Source: JAFDVN01 sp964472275
GTDB lineage: Bacteria; Acidobacteriota; Holophagae; Holophagales; Holophagaceae
Reading direction: 5' to 3'
DNA length: 27,946 nucleotides
NCBI GenBank assembly: GCA_964472275.1
Contig: CAYYJN010000025.1
Coordinates: 1 to 27,946, forward strand
The notes beneath the pieces were generated by a model, which was given only the letters and a program-made list of their open reading frames with translations, searched no databases and was not told where the DNA came from. The translations under genes and the position numbers were made by a program. This document shows positions 1 to 7,620 of the stretch, piece after piece; positions within the stretch are counted from its first letter, which is position 1; each line of letters begins with the position of its first letter.

Positions 1-30
1 TTCGTCCTCGACGATGTGAGCGTCAAGTAG
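1..30 (+). CDS. C-terminal end of a secreted protein, probable paralogue of the M4 peptidase
   Basis: Only the last nine codons and a TAG stop are inside the window. They read FVLDDVSVK, identical to the last nine residues of the complete metallopeptidase ending at 2791, and the DNA differs at only two of 30 positions. This C-terminus belongs to a beta-sandwich, carbohydrate-binding-like module. A GC-rich terminator follows, with the same core as the one after the complete peptidase. I infer a tandem paralogue sharing at least the C-terminal module; whether it is also a peptidase cannot be seen. Confidence 0.7.
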   Translation, partial: FVLDDVSVK

Positions 31-54
31 CGCCAAGCTCCCTCCGCAACACCC

Positions 55-88
55 GAAGGGCCGCCGCGAGGCGGCCCTTCGTCGTTTT
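55..88 (+). terminator. Rho-independent terminator after the truncated gene
   Basis: A perfect 11-bp stem pairs 55-65 with 70-80 around a GCGA loop. It is followed by GTCGTTTT, a short T-rich tail. It lies 25 nt after the TAG stop at 28-30. Confidence 0.85.
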
Positions 89-183
89 GAGCATCTTCGA
101 TGGTGACGGATTCTTCACATCTCAAGCCAACAAGCATCACCAAGAAGTCCCATCTTTTTAGAAATTAGCGTTTGTGCATTTAT

Positions 184-210
184 GTTAAGACATGTTTAAC
201 AACACTTAAC
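184..210 (+). promoter_or_regulatory. Possible operator: inverted GTTAA-N7-TTAAC plus a third TTAAC
   Basis: GTTAA at 184-188 and TTAAC at 196-200 form an inverted repeat with 7 nt between the arms. A direct TTAAC follows at 206-210. The element lies about 130 bp upstream of the M4 peptidase start. The arms are only 5 bp and AT-rich, so chance is a real alternative. Confidence 0.25.
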
Positions 211-252
211 TTTGGGCCTTCGGGGGGTGTCGGAAGGATGGTGGAGCCTTTC

Positions 253-264
253 CTGTTCTTAACA
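253..264 (+). promoter_or_regulatory. 12-mer CTGTTCTTAACA upstream of the M4 peptidase
   Basis: This exact 12-mer also occurs at 14610-14621 upstream of the M16 peptidase. It ends 73 nt before the GTG start here and 84 nt before the start there. A shared promoter element or regulator site for exported peptidases is possible, but no function is proven. Confidence 0.3.
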
Positions 265-337
265 CCATCCACCCCCGTCAGCCCGCCGCGGCTTCCCACG
301 GCCGGGCTCCACCTGTCGTTTCACCAAGGAGCACACC

Positions 338-2791
338 GTGGCGAATCGCCGCTTCCGCCTCCCCCTTCTCGCGACCGCCCTCGTGGCCGCGCCCCTTTGC
401 GCCGCCGGCGGCCTCCAGGCCCTGGCCCCCGCCTCCCTCGCCCAGGTCCACGCCCAGGAATCCCTGCGCGCCACCCAGGCCCAGGCCCGCCTCATGGGCC
501 TCCGGAGCCAGCTCGGCATGGACGCCGACGGCGGCTTCGCCCTCGGCCGCGTCCTCACCGATTCCTTCGGCCAGACCCACGCCCGCTTCCAGCAGACCTA
601 CCGCGGCGTGAAGGTCTGGGGCGCCGAAGTGATCGCCCACACCGATGTGGATGGCGGCGCCCTCGCCCCCACCAAGGCGCTGCGCGGCGGCATCAACCTG
701 AACACCACTCCGAGCCTTTCCTCGGAAGAAGCGCTCGCCACGGCCGTGCGCGACCTCGCCCCCACGGGCGCCTTCGCCTCCCAGCCCACCGCCGAACTGG
801 TGATCTACCCGGTCGAGGGCATGGGTCACGGCCTCAACCTCCGCGACGCCAAGAACGGCGGCGGCGACGACTTCGAGCCCGCTCTCCGCTACGCGCTGGC
901 CTACCACATCAGCACCGACCTCAAGAATGGCGTCGGCGAGACCAAGGAGATGCAGTACATGGTGGACGCCCACACCGGCGCCATCCTGGCCAAGTGGAAC
1001 AACCTCCGCAACGCGGACGCCATCGGCACCGCCAACACCCAGTACAGCGGCACGCGCCAGATCCACACGGATTCCACGGGTTCGAGCTATCAGATGGTGG
1101 ACAACTTCCGGGCGATGCACATCAGCACCTACAACCTGAACCACGGGACCGGTTCGGGCACCGGCACGATCTACACCGACGCCGACAACACCTGGGGCGA
1201 CGGCGCGAACTATGTGGAAGGCTCCTCCACCACCGCCGCCAACGGCGAGACCGCCGCGACGGACGCCCACTACGGCATTGAAGTCACCTACGACTTCTAC
1301 AAGAACATCCTGGGCCGCAACGGCATTGACAACGCCAACCGCGCCACCTACAGCCGCGTCCACTATTCCAACAGCTACGACAACGCCTTCTGGAGCGACA
1401 CCTGCTTCTGCATGACCTACGGCGATGGCCGCAGCTTCACGACGCTCACCGCGCTCGATGTGGCCGGCCACGAGATGAGCCACGGCGTCTGCGCCAACAG
1501 CGCGGGCCTCAACTACTCCGGCGAGTCGGGCGGCCTCAACGAATCCAACTCCGACATCCTCGGCAACATGGTGGAGCTCTACTCCAACAATGGCGGAACC
1601 TTGCCCAGCTCCGTCGCCAACACGGATGGTTGCTGGAAGGTGGGCGAGCAGCTCGCCACCTCGCCCCTCCGCTACATGTACAAGCCCAGCCTGGATGGCG
1701 GCTCGAAGGACGCCTGGTCCTCCACGCTCGGCAGCCTGGATGTGCACTACAGCTCCGGCCCGAACAACCGCATGTACTTCTTCCTGAGCCAGGGTGCTTC
1801 CAGCACCAGCTCCAGCAACTACTACAGCTCCTACACCCCCAGCGGCTTCACCGGCATCGGCCCCGCCAAGGCGGCCCAGATCTGGTACCGCGCGCTGACG
1901 GTGTACCTCACCTCCACTTCCAACTACGCCAGCGCCCGCACGGCCGTCATCAACGCCGCGAAGGACCTCTACGGCGCCGGTGGCGCGGAGGAAGCGGCCG
2001 CCTGGAACGCCTACGCGGCCATCAATGTCGGCGCCGCCTGGTCCGGCGGCACGACCACGACCGCGCCGAGCATCACTTCCCAACCCGCCAACCAATCCGT
2101 GGCGGCCGGCACCGCGGCCACCTTCACCGTGACCGCCTCGGGAACTTCACCGCTCTCCTACCAGTGGCGTAAGAACGGCGCCAACATCTCCGGCGCCACC
2201 TCGGCCTCCTACACCACGCCCGCCACCGCCACCGCCGACAACGGCGCGACCTTCTCGGTCGTCGTCAGCAACAGCGCGGGCAGCGCCACGAGCAACAACG
2301 CGACCCTGACCGTCACCAGCGGCGGCGGCGGGGGCGGCTCCGAATTGATCACCAACGGCGGCTTCGAGTCCGGCGCCACCGGCTGGACCGGCACCACGGG
2401 CTCCATTGGCGCCTTCACCGGCGAGTCCGCCCACTCCGGAACCAACTTCGCGTGGCTGGATGGTTACGGAAGCGCCCACACCGAATACCTCTACCAGACG
2501 ATCACCGTGCCCGCCGCCGGCGCCACGCTCACCTTCTACCTGCACATTGACACCGCCGAGACGACCAAGACGACGGCCTACGACAAGCTCACCGTCCTCG
2601 TCCAGAACACCAGCGGCACGACGCTCGGCACGCTCGCGACCTACAGCAACCTGAACGCGGCCTCGGGCTACACGCTCCGCACGCTCAGCCTCAATGCCTA
2701 CGCGGGCAAGACGATCCGCCTCAAGTTCAACGGTGTCGAAGACAGCAGCCTTCAGACTTCCTTCGTCCTGGACGATGTGAGCGTGAAGTAG
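338..2791 (+). CDS. Secreted M4-family (thermolysin-like) zinc metallopeptidase with Ig-like and C-terminal adhesion modules
   Basis: An 817-aa exported endopeptidase that should degrade extracellular protein. Order of parts: signal peptide (about residues 1-35, ending near AQVHAQ); FTP-type propeptide (about 60-115) that would keep the zymogen inactive; M4 catalytic domain (about 225-565); an Ig-like domain (about 573-660, with YQWRKNG); a six-glycine linker; and a beta-sandwich module (669-817, NGGFESG to LDDVSV). Zinc ligands and catalytic residues are visible: H378-E-M-S-H382, E402 in GGLNESNSD, and the second catalytic His H470 in DVHYSSG. The GTG start is fixed by AAGGAG 6 nt upstream. 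A terminator follows, so it is probably monocistronic. The C-terminal module is shared with the gene cut off at the window start. The family is certain; the ligand of the C-terminal module is unknown. Confidence 0.95.
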   Translation: MANRRFRLPLLATALVAAPLCAAGGLQALAPASLAQVHAQESLRATQAQARLMGLRSQLGMDADGGFALGRVLTDSFGQTHARFQQTYRGVKVWGAEVIAHTDVDGGALAPTKALRGGINLNTTPSLSSEEALATAVRDLAPTGAFASQPTAELVIYPVEGMGHGLNLRDAKNGGGDDFEPALRYALAYHISTDLKNGVGETKEMQYMVDAHTGAILAKWNNLRNADAIGTANTQYSGTRQIHTDSTGSSYQMVDNFRAMHISTYNLNHGTGSGTGTIYTDADNTWGDGANYVEGSSTTAANGETAATDAHYGIEVTYDFYKNILGRNGIDNANRATYSRVHYSNSYDNAFWSDTCFCMTYGDGRSFTTLTALDVAGHEMSHGVCANSAGLNYSGESGGLNESNSDILGNMVELYSNNGGTLPSSVANTDGCWKVGEQLATSPLRYMYKPSLDGGSKDAWSSTLGSLDVHYSSGPNNRMYFFLSQGASSTSSSNYYSSYTPSGFTGIGPAKAAQIWYRALTVYLTSTSNYASARTAVINAAKDLYGAGGAEEAAAWNAYAAINVGAAWSGGTTTTAPSITSQPANQSVAAGTAATFTVTASGTSPLSYQWRKNGANISGATSASYTTPATATADNGATFSVVVSNSAGSATSNNATLTVTSGGGGGGSELITNGGFESGATGWTGTTGSIGAFTGESAHSGTNFAWLDGYGSAHTEYLYQTITVPAAGATLTFYLHIDTAETTKTTAYDKLTVLVQNTSGTTLGTLATYSNLNAASGYTLRTLSLNAYAGKTIRLKFNGVEDSSLQTSFVLDDVSVK

Positions 2792-2810
2792 CTGTCAGGT
2801 TTCGATTGTT

Positions 2811-2850
2811 CTAAGAGAAGGGGCCGCCGTGAGGCGGCCCCTTCTCTTAG
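2811..2850 (+). terminator. Strong hairpin terminator after the M4 peptidase, abutting the response-regulator start
   Basis: A perfect 18-bp stem pairs 2811-2828 with 2833-2850 around a GTGA loop. The downstream arm contains CTTCTCTTAG rather than a pure T tract. It ends only 9 nt before the ATG of the next gene, so that gene's promoter must lie inside or upstream of the hairpin. Confidence 0.8.
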
Positions 2851-2859
2851 AATGAAGCC

Positions 2860-3537
2860 ATGCGAGTCCTCATCATCGAAGACGAAGCCAAGACCGCTTG
2901 GCAATTGCTCGACGGATTGCGCGACGCGGGCTTCGAAGCCGAGTGGGCGGACACGGGTCCGCGCGGGCTGGAGCGCGCCCTTACCGGCCGCTTCAGCGTG
3001 CTGCTGGTGGATGTGATGTTGCCGGGGCTTTCCGGGTTGGAAGTCGTCCGCAAGGTGCGAGAGGCGAGCTTCCCGACCCCCGTGCTCTTCCTCTCCGCCA
3101 AAGGCGAACCGAACGATCGAATCAAGGGCCTCGAAGAAGGCGGTGACGATTACCTGCCCAAGCCCTACTCCTTTCCAGAAGTCCTCGCCCGCATCCAGGC
3201 CCTCCTGCGCCGCGCCTCCATGGAAGCGCCGGTGACGCGCGTGGAGATCGGCGATCTGCTTTGGGAGCCCGAAGGCTACCGCATCACCCGCGGCGGACAG
3301 CGCGTGGACTTGAGTCCCAAGGAATATCAACTCGCCGCCTTGCTGCTCGAGAACCGCGGCCAGGTGGTGGCCAGGCGCCAGATCATGGAGCGGGTCTGGG
3401 GCCTCGACCTCCCGGCGGATGGCAACGCGCTGGATGTGCAGGTGCGGCGCCTGCGGAGCAAGCTGGATGATCCGTTTGAACGGAAGCTCATCCACACTGT
3501 CCGCGGCATCGGCGTGATCCTCGAAGATCGTGGCTAG
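2860..3537 (+). CDS. OmpR/PhoB-family response regulator
   Basis: A 225-aa cytoplasmic DNA-binding regulator of a two-component system. The receiver domain (1-115) has the acidic pocket E7-D8, phospho-acceptor D51 in LLVDVMLPG, S79 and K101 (PKPYS). The C-terminal winged helix (about 125-222) has the typical LSPKEYQLAALLLENRGQVV and DVQVRRLRSKLD segments. The sequence looks like the CusR/heavy-metal branch, but that does not fix the signal. The ATG start gives the canonical MRVLIIEDE opening; its SD is weak (GAAG) and it lies 9 nt after a terminator hairpin, so leaderless or hairpin-influenced translation is possible. The stop overlaps the kinase start by 8 nt. Confidence 0.95.
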   Translation: MRVLIIEDEAKTAWQLLDGLRDAGFEAEWADTGPRGLERALTGRFSVLLVDVMLPGLSGLEVVRKVREASFPTPVLFLSAKGEPNDRIKGLEEGGDDYLPKPYSFPEVLARIQALLRRASMEAPVTRVEIGDLLWEPEGYRITRGGQRVDLSPKEYQLAALLLENRGQVVARRQIMERVWGLDLPADGNALDVQVRRLRSKLDDPFERKLIHTVRGIGVILEDRG

Positions 3538-4864
3538 GAGCCTCCTTCGGGACCTGCGATTGGGCTTTGCCCTCGGGGTGCTGGCCCTGGGCACCGCCAC
3601 CGCGGCGCTCACGGATGTCACCTTGCGCCACGCCATGGAAACGGAGGATGGGCGCGTGCTGCACGGCGAAGGACAGCGCGTCCTCCGCAAACTGGAAGAA
3701 GAGGCGAAAGCGCCGGATCAGGCCGTCCCGGAATCCACCCTCGTGGACTGGTGGTTCCTCTCCCCCGAAGGTCAGCGGATCGCCGGGAGCGCGGGAGCCT
3801 CCTACCTGAAAGCCATTCCGTGGAACAGGGTGGGGCCGGAGCCTGCGGCCTTCCTGATGGAGGACCACCTCTACTCCGCCATCGCGCTACCATCCCCCCG
3901 CGGGGTTCTCTGGGTCGCGATGGATCGCACGCCGGAAATCCAGGTGGCGAGCCATTTCAGGCGCGATCTGGCGATGATCGTGTTCGCCCTCACCTTCCTG
4001 GCTGGTTTCATCGGCCACCTGATCGCGAAGCGGGGCCTCCGCCCGCTGCGGATGATCCGCGATGAGACGGCGCGCATCGAGGCCCAGGACCTTCATCGAA
4101 GACTCGACGCCTCGCGGTTCCCGGAAGAACTGACCGATCTCGTGAATGCGTTGAACGGCGCCTTGGGACGCTTGGAAGGCGCCTTTGCGCGGTTGGAAGC
4201 CTTCAGCTCGGACCTGGCCCACGAACTGCGCACGCCGCTCCAGAACCTGCGCTCGGAGCTGGAAGGCCGCGTGCTGCGTCCGCCCAAGGACGCCAATCTT
4301 CCGGAGATCCTCGGCAGCCTGCTTGAGGAACTGGATCGCTTGGATGACATGGTCGAGCAAATGCTCTTCCTGGCGCGCGGCGCCGCCCCAGGTTCCGCGG
4401 TGGAGATCCTTCCTCTTTCCGCTCCAGCGGTGCTGCAGAAGACGGTGGAGTTCTTCGCCGCCCAGGCGGACGAGGCAAGGATCACCCTTCTCGTGGAGGC
4501 CGCCCCCGAATGCCTCGTGCGCGCCGATCCTCGCCTGATCCACCGGGCCATCCTGAACCTCGCGGCCAACGCGATCCGGCACACGCCTCCTGGCGGCAAG
4601 GTGATCCTCTCCGCCGCGCAAGAGACGCGCGCGACGCGCCTTTCCGTCGCGGATACCGGAGAGGGCATTCCGCCTAATTTGCTCCCGCGGCTGGGCGACC
4701 GCTTCCTCCGCGTGGATGAGGGCCGCGCCCGCGCCACCGGCGGCGCGGGGCTCGGGCTCGCCATCGTGAAGGGCATCATGGAGCTGCACCATGGCGGCTT
4801 CCAGGTGCGAAGCGAGGTCGGTCACGGGACCACCGTCACCTTGAACTTCCCCCGAGAGATGTGA
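3530..4864 (+). CDS. Sensor histidine kinase, partner of the preceding regulator
   Basis: A 444-aa inner-membrane kinase. TM1 is at about 8-30, a periplasmic sensor loop at about 31-145, TM2 at about 146-166, followed by HAMP (about 167-220), a HisKA dimerisation helix with phospho-acceptor H231 in DLAHELRTPLQNL, and a HATPase_c domain with N box NLAANAIRHT (about 343-352), G1 box DTGEGIP (about 375) and G2 box GGAGLGLAIVKG (about 404-415). The GTG start lies inside the regulator gene (8-nt overlap), so the two are translationally coupled. The short periplasmic loop has no recognisable ligand-binding motif. The stop is 1 nt from the convergent recN stop, with no terminator between. Confidence 0.95.
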   Translation: MARSLLRDLRLGFALGVLALGTATAALTDVTLRHAMETEDGRVLHGEGQRVLRKLEEEAKAPDQAVPESTLVDWWFLSPEGQRIAGSAGASYLKAIPWNRVGPEPAAFLMEDHLYSAIALPSPRGVLWVAMDRTPEIQVASHFRRDLAMIVFALTFLAGFIGHLIAKRGLRPLRMIRDETARIEAQDLHRRLDASRFPEELTDLVNALNGALGRLEGAFARLEAFSSDLAHELRTPLQNLRSELEGRVLRPPKDANLPEILGSLLEELDRLDDMVEQMLFLARGAAPGSAVEILPLSAPAVLQKTVEFFAAQADEARITLLVEAAPECLVRADPRLIHRAILNLAANAIRHTPPGGKVILSAAQETRATRLSVADTGEGIPPNLLPRLGDRFLRVDEGRARATGGAGLGLAIVKGIMELHHGGFQVRSEVGHGTTVTLNFPREM

Positions 4865-4865
4865 C

Positions 4866-6545
4866 TCAGGCCAGCAGCAGCTTAGCGTGTTCCAGCGCCT
4901 CAGGCCGATCGGGATGGCCGGAGAGGAGCCGCGCGAGCTCGCGCACGCGCGCGTCCTCCTTCACCCAGATCGCGCCGCTGCGGGTGCGGCCCGCCTGGAC
5001 TTCCTTCGCGAGCGAAAGATGCGAGTTCGCCCGCGCCGCCACTTGGGCGAGATGGGTCACGCACAGCACCTGATGCCGTGCCGAAAGCTCGGCGATGGCC
5101 CGGCCCACGGCCAGCGCGGCCTCGCCGCCGATGCCCGCGTCCACCTCGTCCAGCACGAGCGTGAGGGAGGTGGCCTCCGCGCCCTTCTGCAGCGCGAGGC
5201 CCGCGCCCATGAGCGCGAGCATGACGCGGCTCAGCTCGCCGCCCGACGCGATCTTCGCGAGGGGCCGGAAGCCTTCGCCGGGATTGGACTCGATCCACAG
5301 CGCCGCGGAGGAGAAGCCTTCGACCGCGACGCGCACGGCCTTGCCGTTCTGGAACACGGGGCTGCTCGGTTCCTCCGCGAGCCCGAGGCGGATCTGGAGT
5401 CGCGCGCCCTTCATGCCCAAGGCCGACAGGCGCCGGTGCGCCTCCGCTTCCAGGCCCTGCAACGCCGATTCCCGCGCGCGGTGGAGCTTCTCCGCCTTGG
5501 CGCGGTAGCTTTCCGCGACCTTGGCCAGCGCCCGTTCCAGTTCCTCCAAGGACGCGCTCCCGCCCAGCAGGTCCTTTTGCTCGATCTTCAGCGCGGCCCA
5601 TGTCTCGGGGAGTTCACCGGGTTCACAGCGGTGGCGTCGCGCCTGCTTCTCGAAGGCCGCGAGGCGCGATTCAAGTTTTTCGAGGCGGACCTCGCCACCT
5701 TCGGCCCAATGGCGGGCGTGCTGCTGCGCGAGCGCGCCGAGATCCTCGATTTCCAGCAGCGCCGAGCGCAGACGATCTTGTTCCGGCGCGGCGTCCGCCC
5801 ACACGAGCGAGGCTTTGGCGAGGGCCCGTTGCGCGGCTTCCAGCTCGGGCAGCGCGCGATCCAAGGCCGATGCGCCTTCGGTGTAGGCGTGCTCCAACGC
5901 CGCCGCGTGGCGCAACGGTTCGCGCTCGGCGCGGAGCTGATCCCACTCGGCGGGTTTGGGCGAAAGTTTCTCCAACTCCGCGAGCGCCTCCGCGAGTTGG
6001 CCAAGGCGCGTTTCCCGCTCGGCCTCGCTGCGCTTGCGAGCCTTGAGGGACGCGGACGCGGCGCGCACGGCCTCCGCCTCGTCGGCGAGATTCGGCGCGA
6101 GGCCGATCACTTCGTCCAGCAACCCGAGGTGCCGCTCTTCGCCCAGCAGGCTTTGGTGGTCGTGCTGGCTGGCGAGGCGCATCCAGATGCGACCCGCGTC
6201 CTTCAGATCCGCGACGGCGCAGGGCGCGCCGTTGATCCAGGCCCGGGCGCGCCCGCCCACTTCGCGGCGCAGCACGACGGGGTGTTCTTCCGGCAGGCCG
6301 CGCTCCTTGAGGAAGGCGAGCCACGCGCGGCCGTCGCCCTCCACCACGCCTTCCACCACGGCGCGCTCCGCCCCGCGCCGCACGAGTTCCGCGTCCGCCC
6401 GCGCACCCACGAGCAGGCTCAAGGCATCCACGAGCAGGCTCTTGCCCGCGCCGGTCTCGCCGGTGAGGACGGTGAAGCCCGGACCCAGCTCCAGGGTCAG
6501 GTCTTCCACGAGCGCCAGGTTCTGGATGCGGAGCGAGCTGAGCAT
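4866..6545 (-). CDS. recN: DNA repair protein RecN
   Basis: A 559-aa SMC-like ATPase acting in double-strand-break repair by recombination. Walker A GETGAGKS is at residues 29-36 in the N-terminal head. A long coiled-coil-rich middle follows (about 150-380, rich in Glu, Arg, Leu and Ala). The C-terminal head carries the ABC signature SGGELSRVMLALM, Walker B TLVLDEVDAGIGG and the switch His in CVTHLAQVAA. Length matches the family (about 550-570). The start at 6545 gives the typical MLSSLRIQNLALVEDL opening. It is divergent from the E1 beta gene (47 bp apart) and convergent with the kinase gene. I saw no LexA-type box in the short upstream region. Confidence 0.97.
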   Translation of the reverse strand: MLSSLRIQNLALVEDLTLELGPGFTVLTGETGAGKSLLVDALSLLVGARADAELVRRGAERAVVEGVVEGDGRAWLAFLKERGLPEEHPVVLRREVGGRARAWINGAPCAVADLKDAGRIWMRLASQHDHQSLLGEERHLGLLDEVIGLAPNLADEAEAVRAASASLKARKRSEAERETRLGQLAEALAELEKLSPKPAEWDQLRAEREPLRHAAALEHAYTEGASALDRALPELEAAQRALAKASLVWADAAPEQDRLRSALLEIEDLGALAQQHARHWAEGGEVRLEKLESRLAAFEKQARRHRCEPGELPETWAALKIEQKDLLGGSASLEELERALAKVAESYRAKAEKLHRARESALQGLEAEAHRRLSALGMKGARLQIRLGLAEEPSSPVFQNGKAVRVAVEGFSSAALWIESNPGEGFRPLAKIASGGELSRVMLALMGAGLALQKGAEATSLTLVLDEVDAGIGGEAALAVGRAIAELSARHQVLCVTHLAQVAARANSHLSLAKEVQAGRTRSGAIWVKEDARVRELARLLSGHPDRPEALEHAKLLLA

Positions 6546-6592
6546 TGCTCCAAGGGTAGCGGAGCCCCGTTCCGGAATGCGAAGCTGACTCC

Positions 6593-7549
6593 GTGTTCAG
6601 CGGCACCTACCTCGACGCGATCCGCCAGGCGCTCCATGACGCGATGGAGGCGGACCCTTCCGTGTTCTGCCTCGGGGAGGACATCGGCCTCTACGGCGGG
6701 GCCTTCGGCGCGACCCAAGGGCTGCTGGAGAAGTTCGGCGAAGCGCGCGTGCTGGACACGCCCATCGCCGAGCAGGCCATCGCGGGCGCAGCCATCGGCG
6801 CAGCGCTCATGGGGCGCAAAGCCGTCGCGGAATTCCAGTTCATGGACTTCGGGCTGCTGGCCTCCGATCTCATCTGCAACTTCGCCGCCGGGACGAACTG
6901 GCGCTGGGGCGCGCCCTGCCCGGTCGTGTTCCGCGGCCCGGCGGGCGCGGGCGTCCATGGCGGGCCGTTCCACAGTCAGAACCCCGAAGGGCATTTTCTC
7001 GGCCGCCCCGGTCTCAAGATCGTCGCGCCTGGCACTGTCACGGACGCCTACGCGCTCCTGCGCGCCAGCATCGAAGACCCGAATCCCGTTCTCTTCCTGG
7101 AGCATAAGGCCCTCTACCGCCGCCTCAAGGACGAGTGGGACGCGCCGCCCATGGCGAAGCTCGGCGAGGCCGCGCTCCGGAAAGACGGCGCCCAGGCCGC
7201 GATCCTCACCTACGGCGCCACCCAGCACCTCGCTTTGGAAGCCGTCGCCGATCTGGACATCGCCGTGCTGGATCTGCGCACCCTCCAACCCCTGGACCTG
7301 GACACCATCACCGCCCTCGTGAAGCGCACCCACCGGGCGATGGTGCTCACGGAGGCCAGCCTCTCCTCCGGGCCTTCGGCCGAACTGACCGCCCGCATCC
7401 AGGACGCCTGCTTCCCCTGGCTCGACGCCCCCCTCGCCCGCCTCGGCGCCAACGACACCCTCACCCCCGCCAGCCCACCGCTGGAGAAGGCGTTTCTGCC
7501 GACCAAGGAGCGGATCCAAAAGAACCTGGAGGCCCTACTGGCCTGGTAG
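6593..7549 (+). CDS. 2-oxoacid (pyruvate / branched-chain) dehydrogenase E1 component, beta subunit
   Basis: A 318-aa thiamine-diphosphate enzyme subunit of the transketolase-like family (Pyr domain plus C-terminal domain). E1 alpha-2 beta-2 decarboxylates a 2-oxoacid and passes the acyl group to E2 lipoate. Family signatures: FCLGEDIGLYGGAFG, the TPP-contacting segment DTPIAEQAIAGAAIGAALMG, EFQFMDF, FLEHKALYR, and the C-terminal VLTEASLSSGPSAEL. The GTG start at 6593 has a poor Shine-Dalgarno, but no better in-frame start keeps the conserved N-terminus. No alpha subunit, E2 or E3 gene lies next to it, which is unusual. Whether the substrate is pyruvate, acetoin or branched-chain oxoacids cannot be decided from this subunit. 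Confidence 0.9.
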   Translation: MFSGTYLDAIRQALHDAMEADPSVFCLGEDIGLYGGAFGATQGLLEKFGEARVLDTPIAEQAIAGAAIGAALMGRKAVAEFQFMDFGLLASDLICNFAAGTNWRWGAPCPVVFRGPAGAGVHGGPFHSQNPEGHFLGRPGLKIVAPGTVTDAYALLRASIEDPNPVLFLEHKALYRRLKDEWDAPPMAKLGEAALRKDGAQAAILTYGATQHLALEAVADLDIAVLDLRTLQPLDLDTITALVKRTHRAMVLTEASLSSGPSAELTARIQDACFPWLDAPLARLGANDTLTPASPPLEKAFLPTKERIQKNLEALLAW

Positions 7550-7620
7550 TAAGACCGAGCCCCCTGCGTCAAACTTGAGTGAACGCAAGGTGCACCCGAA
7601 GAGGGTCTCGGGAGATCGGC

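Larger units (their letters stand above)
89..337 (+). other. Intergenic region carrying the promoter and leader of the M4 peptidase gene
   Basis: About 250 bp without a convincing gene. The stretch 110-215 is clearly AT-richer than the surrounding genes, as expected for a promoter. It holds several TTAAC words (196-200, 206-210, 259-263). A strong Shine-Dalgarno AAGGAG at 326-331 sits 6 nt before the GTG start at 338. I cannot assign -35/-10 boxes with confidence. Confidence 0.5.

Noticed and set aside
278..2095. A long open frame of about 605 codons on the minus strand, opposite the M4 peptidase
   Set aside because: Its product is a Gly/Val/Ala/Arg-rich string with no domain, typical of antisense frames in high-GC genes. 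The plus strand has a complete, recognisable peptidase.
2314..2340. Glycine-codon run in the M4 gene as a regulatory repeat
   Set aside because: It encodes a six-glycine linker between the Ig-like and C-terminal modules and is explained by protein architecture.
4887..7322. An open frame of about 811 codons on the plus strand, opposite recN and running into E1 beta
   Set aside because: Low-complexity Arg/Ala/Glu-rich product, while recN motifs on the minus strand are intact. It is a shadow frame.
7579..7620. GTG at 7579 as the start of the two-repeat DUF4402 protein
   Set aside because: No Shine-Dalgarno, and it would put charged residues far ahead of the signal peptide. TTG at 7621 with GGGAG fits better, although the start remains uncertain.
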